Source: an uncultured Lentisphaeria bacterium (GTDB lineage: Bacteria; Verrucomicrobiota; Lentisphaeria; Victivallales; Victivallaceae). From it: a stretch of 5,663 bases of DNA. This document shows positions 1 to 5,663 of the stretch, piece after piece (position 1 is the stretch's first letter; every line of letters starts with the position of its first letter). A program made the position numbers and the translations under genes. The notes below the pieces were generated by a model. That model had not been told where the DNA came from, did not search any database, and saw only the letters and a program-made list of their open reading frames with translations. Where the stretch lies: the NCBI GenBank assembly GCA_903821255.1, contig CAIJKT010000807.1:1-5663 (forward strand), read 5' to 3'.

Positions 1-1
1 A

Positions 2-778
2 AAAACTGACTGTGTAAAAACGCTTTTAGGACTGTACAAAAGGGCAAATGCCGGACACATAGGTGCTTCGCTCTCCTGCCTGGACATACTTGTATGCCTG
101 TTTTTCGACCGGATGAAAAAAGAGGATAAGTTTATCCTGTCCAAAGGTCATGCGGCTGTCGCCTTATACACGGTTTTAGCCAAATCCGGGCGTATTCCGG
201 AGTCGGCGCTGGAGTCTTTTTACAAAGACGGCACGCTGCTCGGGGCGCATCCGCCATGCAGCAGAATGCTTGAAGGCGTCACTTTCGGCACCGGCAGTCT
301 GGGGCACGGCCTTTCGCTCGCGGCAGGCATTGCCCTTTCAAACCGGTTTTCCGGAATAAAATTCAATGTTTACTGTGTGCTTTCAGAAGGCGACTGCAAC
401 GAAGGCTCCACCTGGGAGGCCGCTCTTTTCGCCGCACATCAGAAGCTGTCCAATCTTGTCGTCATAATTGACAACAACGGCTTGCAGGGGTTTGGCAGAA
501 GCAAGGACGTCCTCGGCCTGGAGCCTTTCGCGAAAAAGTGGGAATCTTTTAATTTCGAGGTGGTCGAGGCTTCCGGCGGCAATGATTTTAACAGTCTGCT
601 CGAGGCTTTTGAAAAAGTGGAGAACCGCGACAGCGGCAAGCCTAAATGCATAATCGCCAAGACGGTCAAAGGCAGCGGCGTGTCTTTCATGGAGAATAAA
701 ATGGAATGGCATTATCTGCCAATGAGCGAAGACCAGTACAAAACAGCGGTCTGTGAATCGGGGGCTAAAAATGCGTAA
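2..778 (+). CDS. Transketolase, N-terminal (thiamine diphosphate-binding) subunit, 5'-truncated
   Basis: The frame is open from the first bases of the window, and the codons before the ATG at 113 already encode transketolase sequence (a NAGHIGASLSCLDIL-like stretch). The true start is therefore upstream of the window and ATG 113 is internal; 258 residues are visible and roughly 10-20 are probably missing. Family landmarks, numbered from the first visible codon, are SKGHAA (about 47-52), GAHP (81-84), GTGSLGHG (96-103), the cofactor motif GDCNEG (130-135) and DNNG (157-160). The last two form the diphosphate/Mg-binding GD(x)...NN signature. The size and the absence of a pyrimidine domain fit the split transketolases common in archaea and in bacterial polysaccharide clusters. 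With the next gene it should form a cytosolic enzyme that transfers a two-carbon ketol unit. The third motif position is Cys instead of the textbook Gly. A purely central-metabolic role is possible, but the downstream sugar genes favour a dedicated role. Confidence 0.93.
   Translation, partial: KTDCVKTLLGLYKRANAGHIGASLSCLDILVCLFFDRMKKEDKFILSKGHAAVALYTVLAKSGRIPESALESFYKDGTLLGAHPPCSRMLEGVTFGTGSLGHGLSLAAGIALSNRFSGIKFNVYCVLSEGDCNEGSTWEAALFAAHQKLSNLVVIIDNNGLQGFGRSKDVLGLEPFAKKWESFNFEVVEASGGNDFNSLLEAFEKVENRDSGKPKCIIAKTVKGSGVSFMENKMEWHYLPMSEDQYKTAVCESGAKNA
760..764 (+). promoter_or_regulatory. G-rich ribosome-binding site for the second transketolase subunit
   Basis: A GGGGG run lies 6 nt before ATG 771, inside the end of the preceding gene. 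It is an imperfect Shine-Dalgarno sequence, but its spacing supports ATG 771 over the in-frame GTG at 753, whose extra six codons add nothing resembling the family. Confidence 0.45.
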
Positions 779-1682
779 AGAATTTTCCGCGTCGATAGAA
801 AAAGCCGCCGCCGCAGATCCGAAAGTAATTTTTCTGACGGGCGATCTTGGGTTTATGGCGCTGGAGAATCTTCAGGCGGCGATGGGTGCGCGGTTCATAA
901 ATGCCGGGGTTTCCGAACAGAATCTGGTGTCCATGGCGGCCGGACTTGCTTCACAGGGATATAAAATTTTATGTTACAGCATAGCCCCGTTCGCCGTATT
1001 CCGCCCGGCCGAACAGATCAGGATCGACGTGTGTCTGCATAACATGGATGTCAAAATAATCGGTAATGGCGGCGGTTATGGCTATGGAATTATGGGCGCG
1101 ACGCATCATGCCATAGAGGACATTGCGGTTCTGTCTTCATTCCAGAACATGAAATGTTATATTCCGTTCTGCAACGAGGACGTAAACGGGATTGTAAATG
1201 TGATGATGCAAAGAAAAGGCCCTTCGTATTTAAGAATGGGCTTCGGCATCAAACCGGAAAACCTGGTTCTGCCGGCTTATAATAGTGTGAGAAAGCTTAA
1301 AAGCGGGAAGAAAATCACTATAGTGGGAATGGGGCCGGTCATTTTAAACGTGCTCAAAGCCCTTGAAATGGATGGCGGCATGAATATTGCGGATCTGTTT
1401 GCAGTTTCCGAGATGCCGCTGGCTGAACTGCCGGAGAGTGTGCTGAGCAGCGTGGCGGAAACTGGAAAAGTGCTGGTGGTTGAAGAACATGTCAGCAGAG
1501 GCGGGCTTGGAGAAAACCTGTCGCTGCTGCTGCTTAAGAAGTCCATCGGCTGTAAATTGGCGCACAGATTCGCCTGCGGTTATCCGGACGGATTATACGG
1601 CAGCCAGGCATACCATCAGAAAAAGAGCGGGCTTGATCCGGAAGCATTATACAAAACTATTAAGGAACTGTCCAATGAATGA
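771..1682 (+). CDS. Transketolase, C-terminal (pyrimidine-binding) subunit
   Basis: This 303-residue protein is the partner half of the split transketolase. It starts at residues MRKEF with the pyrimidine (PYR) domain. GVSEQN (46-51) carries the Glu (E49) that, by family knowledge, activates the thiamine cofactor. A glycine-rich stretch and ATHHAIEDIA (110-119) form the substrate/cofactor region. The C-terminal domain of transketolases and 2-oxoacid dehydrogenases begins near residue 180 (KITIVGMGP). VVEEHVSRGGLGE (236-248) and a GLDPEAL-like tail near 287-293 complete the usual pattern. The length is normal for the family. ATG 771 overlaps the previous gene by 8 nt (ATG..TAA), so the two subunits are probably translated in a coupled, near-equimolar way. 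The active site would form between the two chains, in the cytosol. 1-deoxyxylulose-5-phosphate synthase and pyruvate dehydrogenase E1 beta share parts of this fold, but the two-gene layout and the THH motif favour transketolase. Confidence 0.93.
   Translation: MRKEFSASIEKAAAADPKVIFLTGDLGFMALENLQAAMGARFINAGVSEQNLVSMAAGLASQGYKILCYSIAPFAVFRPAEQIRIDVCLHNMDVKIIGNGGGYGYGIMGATHHAIEDIAVLSSFQNMKCYIPFCNEDVNGIVNVMMQRKGPSYLRMGFGIKPENLVLPAYNSVRKLKSGKKITIVGMGPVILNVLKALEMDGGMNIADLFAVSEMPLAELPESVLSSVAETGKVLVVEEHVSRGGLGENLSLLLLKKSIGCKLAHRFACGYPDGLYGSQAYHQKKSGLDPEALYKTIKELSNE
1662..1666 (+). promoter_or_regulatory. Shine-Dalgarno sequence for the SDR-GT2 fusion gene
   Basis: AAGGA lies 8 nt upstream of ATG 1675, inside the end of the transketolase C-subunit gene. 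It fixes the start of the next gene at 1675. The same frame is open much further upstream (from about 1480), but that part only shadows the transketolase gene. Confidence 0.6.
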
Positions 1683-3687
1683 CGAGATTATATATTCCGA
1701 CACATGGACTTCTGAAACGATAGAAGATGTTAAAAAGTTGTCGGGGCCAATTCTGATCGTCGGGGCCTCCGGATTCATAGGCGCGAAATTATATTTCAGT
1801 TTAAATAAAATCAGAGATGACGTTTACGCATGTTCCAAGAACCCGCTGAACTGCTGGAGACTCATCAATGTGCATTCCCCGAAAATACTGAATGTTGACA
1901 TCACAGATTTTGAAGCGTTGAAAAACGCGATAAATACAATCAGGCCGATGACGGTGTTTAATCTGGCGGCCTACGGGGCGTATGCCAGGCAGTCGGACAC
2001 CGAAAGGATACATCAGACCAATTATATCGGCACCTTGAATCTGCTGCGGGCGCTTTCCGACACCGGCTGCAGCGCGTTTGTGCAGGCGGGAACCTCCTCG
2101 GAGTATGGCCTGAACTCGAAATTCGCGGATGAAAACGGCGAATTGATCCCGAACAGCGATTACGCGGTGTCCAAGGTCGGCGCCGGTTACATTGTAAAAT
2201 ACTATGGCAGGATCCTCAATTTCCCGTGTGCCAATCTGCGGCTTTTTTCGATTTTCGGGCCGTGGGAGGAAAAGGACCGGCTGATTCCAACTTTGATTGC
2301 CAGCGGGCTGAAAGGGGTGTATCCGAATTTTGTCGACAGGTCAATCGCCAGGGATTTTGTATATATTGACGATTGCACTGAAGCCATCGTCAAGGCGGCG
2401 CTGACAGTATGCAAAACCCATCCCGGCATATCAATTAATATTGCTTCAGGGGTTAAAACCACCGTGGAGGATGTGGCGCGCACGGCGAAGAAGATGTTCA
2501 ATATCAGCAGCGAGCCGGAATTCGGTTCCATGATGAACAGGAAATGGGACATCACGGAATGGTACGGCAATCCGCAACTGGCGGAAAAGCTGATGGGCTG
2601 GAAATGCAGAACTTCTTTTGAAGATGGTCTGAAACTGAATATCGAATGGGAGAAGAAAACTGCTGACATGTTCAAATATGTCTCCCCGCCCAGCAAGCCT
2701 AAAAAGATTTCCGCGGTCATCGCGTGTTATAAAGACAGCCGGTCAATCCCGGTGCTGCATGAAAGACTGACCAATGTATTCCGGCAGACAGGCAATGATT
2801 ACGAGATAATATTTGTAAACGACTCCAGCCCCGATAATGATTATGACGTGATAAAAGATCTGTGCGAGAAGGATGCCCACGTGTTAGGCATATCCCACTC
2901 GCGTAACTTCGGTTCCCAGTCGGCCTTTATGAGCGGGATGGAAATTGCCTCCGGCCACGCCGTGGTGTTAATGGACGGCGACGGGCAGGACCCGCCGGAA
3001 ATAATCGCGGATTTTGTCAAAAAATGGGAAGATGGATATGATATCGTCTATGGACAGCGGACTAAAAGGGACGCGTCTTTTTATATGCAGTTTCTGTATA
3101 AGCTCTTTTACCGGATATTCAGGAAACTTTCTGATATCAATGTGCCGGTTGACGCCGGTGATTTCTCCCTGATGGACAGGAAAGTGGTGGACCATCTGCT
3201 TAAATTCACGGAAAAGGATATTTTCCTGAGAGGGCTTCGCGCGTGGGTGGGCTTCAAGCAGACAGGAGTGCCCTATACCAGACCGGAACGGCTTTTCGGC
3301 AGAAGCACAAATAATTTTTCAAAGAATATCTGGTGGGCGAAAAAAGGCATATTCTCTTTTTCGATGAAGCCGCTGTACTATATTCAAAGCCTGGGCACGC
3401 TGATTTTTTTCATAACGATATTGCTTAGCGCCTATTATCTGATAAACTTTTTCATAAACCCGCCCAGCGCCAGGGGCATAACCACGATTGTCCTGCTGGT
3501 ATTGGGACTGGGCAGCATCCAGATCATATCGATCAGCATAGTGGGTGATTACATCGGAAAAATTACCGAAGAAGTAAAGAACAGGCCCAAGTTCATCCGC
3601 GACAAGATAATTTACAACGGCAAGGTTTATGACAGCGAAGAAAACATCATGAAGATAATCGAAAAAATAGGACGGACAAGGGCGTGA
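1675..3687 (+). CDS. Fusion protein: extended SDR (NAD-dependent epimerase/dehydratase family) plus membrane-anchored GT2 glycosyltransferase
   Basis: This is a 670-residue two-domain protein. Residues 25-325 are an extended short-chain dehydrogenase: GASGFIG (30-36) is the NAD(P) loop, NLAAYGAY (96-103) follows, TSSEYG (140-145) supplies the Ser/Thr, and Y163-x3-K167 is the catalytic pair. NLRLFSIFGPW (187-197) and RDFVYIDD (226-233) are typical of nucleotide-sugar SDRs. After a Pro/Lys-rich linker (about 338-344), residues 345-670 are a family-2 glycosyltransferase: VNDSSPD (381-387), SRNFGSQ (409-415), DGDGQDPP (434-441, with the metal-binding DxD), GDFSLMDR (495-502) and a GRS motif (542-544). 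Two hydrophobic segments (about 570-592 and 602-624) precede an EEVKNRP tail. This is the architecture of DPM/GtrB/ArnC enzymes that load sugars onto polyprenyl phosphate at the inner face of the cytoplasmic membrane. The start overlaps the previous gene by 8 nt (ATGAATGA). The frame is intact across the linker, so this is a real fusion in the given sequence. The sugar and the exact SDR reaction (reductase, epimerase or dehydratase) cannot be read from the motifs. Confidence 0.92.
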   Translation: MNDEIIYSDTWTSETIEDVKKLSGPILIVGASGFIGAKLYFSLNKIRDDVYACSKNPLNCWRLINVHSPKILNVDITDFEALKNAINTIRPMTVFNLAAYGAYARQSDTERIHQTNYIGTLNLLRALSDTGCSAFVQAGTSSEYGLNSKFADENGELIPNSDYAVSKVGAGYIVKYYGRILNFPCANLRLFSIFGPWEEKDRLIPTLIASGLKGVYPNFVDRSIARDFVYIDDCTEAIVKAALTVCKTHPGISINIASGVKTTVEDVARTAKKMFNISSEPEFGSMMNRKWDITEWYGNPQLAEKLMGWKCRTSFEDGLKLNIEWEKKTADMFKYVSPPSKPKKISAVIACYKDSRSIPVLHERLTNVFRQTGNDYEIIFVNDSSPDNDYDVIKDLCEKDAHVLGISHSRNFGSQSAFMSGMEIASGHAVVLMDGDGQDPPEIIADFVKKWEDGYDIVYGQRTKRDASFYMQFLYKLFYRIFRKLSDINVPVDAGDFSLMDRKVVDHLLKFTEKDIFLRGLRAWVGFKQTGVPYTRPERLFGRSTNNFSKNIWWAKKGIFSFSMKPLYYIQSLGTLIFFITILLSAYYLINFFINPPSARGITTIVLLVLGLGSIQIISISIVGDYIGKITEEVKNRPKFIRDKIIYNGKVYDSEENIMKIIEKIGRTRA

Positions 3688-3698
3688 TTGAAACGCCC
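3680..3698 (+). other. Short GC-rich hairpin spanning the stop codon of the fusion gene
   Basis: GGGCGT (3680-3685) pairs with ACGCCC (3693-3698) around a 7-nt loop that contains the rest of the stop codon. No T-run follows, so it does not look like an intrinsic terminator. It could stabilise the 3' end of the upstream message or be chance. Confidence 0.3.
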
Positions 3699-3835
3699 CT
3701 GAGGTCTAACCTGACATCCCATGCAGCGGCGGTTAATTCCGGCTTTTTAGCGACTGCTGCTTTTAAATCGGCAATGATGTATTATTATAATGGACTCAGT
3801 TTAAATACAATGTTTCAAAAAATGGTCATGATGCT
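3688..3835. other. Intergenic gap separating the transketolase/SDR-GT2 block from the GT-C gene
   Basis: This is the only sizeable non-coding stretch in the window. It holds the downstream half of a small hairpin and, near its right end, AT-rich sequence with a TATAAT element. A short open frame crosses it (GTG 3684 to 3890) but has no recognisable protein character and overlaps the real downstream gene. No RNA gene or repeat was seen. Confidence 0.6.
3763..3791 (+). promoter_or_regulatory. Possible sigma-70-type promoter for the GT-C gene
   Basis: A perfect TATAAT lies at 3786-3791 in a TATTATTATAATGG context. The upstream hexamer at 17-bp spacing is TTAAAT (3763-3768), a poor match to TTGACA, so recognition would rest on the -10 box. 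The predicted transcript would start near 3798 and have a leader of about 38 nt. AT-rich sequence gives such matches by chance, so this is tentative. Confidence 0.35.
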
Positions 3836-5632
3836 ATGCTGGAAAGAGATAACTCGGCCACTGAACATAAAAGCAAATATGCCAAATTAGTTTTCCCGGC
3901 TTTGCTTGCGTTGATTACTTGCCTGTTTTTTATCCCGTCCATCAGGTACGAAATGTATCTGAACCTGGATGATTGTTTTTATGTTATATACAATAAACAC
4001 ATTGCTTTAAACTGGAGCAATATTGTTTACTGGCTGGAGAATTCCTGTCTTAATCTTTATACCCCGCTGCCGATGATTTCCTATATGTTCGACTATACGC
4101 TCTGGGGATACAATGTAGCCGGCTATCATTTGCAGAACATTATCTGGCACATACTGACGGTCATTGTCATCTATTATATTTTTATTGAACTGGAAATAGA
4201 CAGCCGTATTGCTTTTTTTATGGTTCTTGTTTTTGCGGTTCACCCCCAGCGGATTGAATCGGTGGTGTGGATTACAGAGCGCAAGGATGTAATGTCCGGG
4301 TTCTTTTATTTCTCGTCCCTGCTGGTCTGGTTGAAATCTTATAAACATGGCGGATGGTTCAGTCCGCTGTCTTGTATTTTGATGGCTCTCGGATGTCTGT
4401 CCAAGCCGACGGCAATTACGATTCCGGTAGTTATTTTCTGCCTGCTATGGCGGCGGGAACACAAAATTATTCTGAAAGATTTTGCGCGGCGCCTGGCGCC
4501 TTATCTGCTGATCAGCTTTATGTATGTCTCCATAAAATTCATATATTTGTCCATGATGTTTAAAGACCTGACAGGTTCTGAAAAAAATTGGCAGAGAACG
4601 ATTTTTATGGTTCTCGATAATTTCCGGATGTATTTTGTAAAAACATTTCTCCCGAATGACCTGATTCCGCTTTATCCCTATTTCGAACTGTCGGCATCAT
4701 GCATTGCCGTGATTTTGCTGTTTTATCTTGCGGCCGCCGCCATTGCGTTTACGCTCTTGTTCAAATCAAGGGATTTTTTGATTTACGATATCGCACCCAT
4801 GCTCTTATGCTTCATCGTGACACTGCTGCCAATAATTGGAATATCCCATTTCGGCAGCGCTGATTTTGCCGACAGATACAGTTATATATCTTCAGTTTTT
4901 TTGTGGTTCGGAGTTGCGTTTGTCATAACCCGCTTGATCAATGATAAGCAAACAGCATTTCTGCAAAACAGCAGATATTGCCGGATGGCCTGGGCTGGAG
5001 TTGTCTGCTATATGTTGTATATCATGGCCTACACTGTCCTCTATATGCCTTGCTGGAAAGACAATTATACGCTTTATCTGACGGTATGCGATCACGAGAA
5101 TCCTAACTTCAGAGGCTTGGCGGTATTGGCAGACATCGAATATTCCAGGGGAAATTACCCGGCGGCGCTTGCGTGTGCCGATGCGCTTAAGCCTAGTCCA
5201 TGGATGACGATGATTAATAAAAAGGCAATTGAACTCTTCAAAGATTATATCAGAGGGATGGTCTGTTACAGCACCGGCATGAAAGAAGAGGCAATGAGCT
5301 ATTTTTCCAGGATTCTGGCATCCCCGGAAATGCCGGTATTGAAATTTATGATCGGCAACAGTTGCCAGGAAATCATATCGGCGGCCGGAAATTATTATAT
5401 TCAGCACAAAGAGCCCAAGCGGGCGGCTTGTTTGTATGCGATGATGCCTAAGATTTATCCGGAAGAGACCGGCGATTGTTATTTTTACCGCGGTCTGGCT
5501 GCTTTCCTTAACGGCAATCTTGAAACTGCCAGAACAGAGTTTATGGCTGCGCAGAAAATTGCTCCGTCAGATGCCAGGATTGGCGCTAACTTGAAAAGAG
5601 TGGAGGATTTGCTCCGTGAAAAAGGTCAATGA
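3836..5632 (+). CDS. TMTC-like GT-C membrane glycosyltransferase with C-terminal TPR repeats
   Basis: This is a 598-residue integral membrane protein. A short basic N-terminus leads into a first helix (about 17-35). An extracytoplasmic loop follows with the acidic pair D45-D46 (NLDDCFYV), the position of the catalytic Asp in GT-C enzymes. Motifs recalled from the TMTC/DUF1736-like family appear in order: SNIVYWL (61-67), PLPMISYMFDYTLWG (77-91) with GYHLQNIIWH (96-105), HPQRIESVVWITERKD (136-151), LSKPTAITIPVV (188-199), LPNDLIPLYPY (272-282) and ADRYSYI (345-351). About ten hydrophobic segments end near residue 404. Residues 421-598 look like about four TPR-type helical pairs (422-451, 468-500, 513-544, 546-579), probably outside the membrane. 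GT-C enzymes take sugars from polyprenyl-phosphate carriers on the outer face and give them to protein or glycan. ATG 3836 is the first start after the in-frame stop at 3788; no good Shine-Dalgarno precedes it. Acceptor and sugar are unknown. Such proteins are often labelled only as TPR proteins. Confidence 0.82.
   Translation: MLERDNSATEHKSKYAKLVFPALLALITCLFFIPSIRYEMYLNLDDCFYVIYNKHIALNWSNIVYWLENSCLNLYTPLPMISYMFDYTLWGYNVAGYHLQNIIWHILTVIVIYYIFIELEIDSRIAFFMVLVFAVHPQRIESVVWITERKDVMSGFFYFSSLLVWLKSYKHGGWFSPLSCILMALGCLSKPTAITIPVVIFCLLWRREHKIILKDFARRLAPYLLISFMYVSIKFIYLSMMFKDLTGSEKNWQRTIFMVLDNFRMYFVKTFLPNDLIPLYPYFELSASCIAVILLFYLAAAAIAFTLLFKSRDFLIYDIAPMLLCFIVTLLPIIGISHFGSADFADRYSYISSVFLWFGVAFVITRLINDKQTAFLQNSRYCRMAWAGVVCYMLYIMAYTVLYMPCWKDNYTLYLTVCDHENPNFRGLAVLADIEYSRGNYPAALACADALKPSPWMTMINKKAIELFKDYIRGMVCYSTGMKEEAMSYFSRILASPEMPVLKFMIGNSCQEIISAAGNYYIQHKEPKRAACLYAMMPKIYPEETGDCYFYRGLAAFLNGNLETARTEFMAAQKIAPSDARIGANLKRVEDLLREKGQ
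5602..5606 (+). promoter_or_regulatory. Strong Shine-Dalgarno for the gene at the right edge
   Basis: GGAGG sits 9 nt before GTG 5616, inside the end of the GT-C gene. It is the best ribosome-binding site in the window and is the main reason for calling a new gene start at 5616. Confidence 0.65.
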
Positions 5633-5663
5633 CAATATTCTTGAATCCGTGAAAGAATTCGTG
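5616..5663 (+). CDS. Start of an unidentified gene, truncated by the right edge
   Basis: From GTG 5616 the frame stays open for all 16 codons to the window end and reads MKKVNDNILESVKEFV, a charged, plausible N-terminus. It overlaps the GT-C gene by 17 nt in another frame and has a strong ribosome-binding site. This indicates the same transcript and probable coupling. The visible part is too short to assign a family. The ATG at 5629 in another frame meets a stop after seven codons, so it is not a rival start. Confidence 0.6.
   Translation, partial: MKKVNDNILESVKEFV

Noticed and set aside
113..115. ATG 113 as the start of the first transketolase gene
   Set aside because: The 37 codons before it are open and encode conserved transketolase N-terminal sequence (NAGHIGASLS), so the gene begins before the window.
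1480..1674. Upstream extension of the SDR-GT2 frame to an ATG at 1480
   Set aside because: These 65 codons lie inside the transketolase C-subunit gene and have Cys/Arg-rich, unfamily-like content; ATG 1675 has a good Shine-Dalgarno and a normal SDR N-terminus.
2202..2720. 172-residue open frame on the minus strand
   Set aside because: It lies wholly opposite the SDR domain and the start of the GT2 domain and has no recognisable motifs; it is a shadow of the plus-strand gene.
3723..3764. Possible intrinsic terminator: GCAGCGG (3723-3729) against CTGCTGC (3754-3760) followed by TTTT
   Set aside because: The stem is only 7 bp with a G-T pair, the loop is 24 nt and the T-run is four bases, which is weaker than a credible terminator.
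3684..3890. 68-residue open frame across the intergenic gap
   Set aside because: It begins at a GTG inside the end of the fusion gene, overlaps the start of the GT-C gene by 55 nt, has no ribosome-binding site and shows no recognisable protein pattern.
4892..5407. 171-residue open frame on the minus strand
   Set aside because: It lies opposite the GT-C/TPR coding region, is rich in His, Arg and Ile without family motifs, and is best explained as a shadow frame.
1..5663. Search for CRISPR arrays, insertion sequences, tRNAs and long direct repeats
   Set aside because: No regularly spaced repeats, transposase motifs, terminal inverted repeats or tRNA-like folds were seen by eye; nearly all of the window is accounted for by coding sequence.

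Overview
The window is a sugar and glycan assembly segment from a bacterium. All genes lie on the + strand and packing is tight. The envelope glycosylation theme and the polyprenol-type glycosyltransferases suggest a Gram-negative or otherwise envelope-rich lineage. No rRNA, tRNA or housekeeping marker is present, so no taxon can be named from the sequence. Base composition is roughly balanced by eye, and the last large gene looks somewhat more AT-rich than the first three.

Positions 2-3687 form one operon-like block. A split transketolase comes first: an N-terminal thiamine-diphosphate-binding subunit (2-778, cut by the left edge) and a C-terminal pyrimidine-binding/catalytic-Glu subunit (771-1682). 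A 670-residue two-domain protein follows (1675-3687), with an extended SDR (NAD-dependent epimerase/dehydratase/reductase) at the N-terminus. Its C-terminus is a family-2 glycosyltransferase of the DPM/GtrB/ArnC type with two membrane helices. Both internal junctions are 8-nt start/stop overlaps, which implies translational coupling.

A 148-bp gap (3688-3835) contains a TATAAT-like element and no convincing gene. It is followed by a 598-residue polytopic membrane protein (3836-5632) that resembles bacterial TMTC-like GT-C glycosyltransferases and ends in about four TPR-like units. A further gene begins at GTG 5616 behind a strong Shine-Dalgarno sequence and runs off the right edge.

As an inferred pathway, the transketolase pair could perform a two-carbon transfer to make or modify an unusual (possibly branched) sugar. 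The SDR domain would finish the nucleotide sugar, and the fused GT2 domain would load it onto a polyprenyl phosphate. The GT-C protein would then use that lipid-linked sugar on the outer face of the membrane. The domain assignments are well supported by motifs. The order of reactions, the substrates and the link between the GT2 and GT-C proteins are hypotheses.
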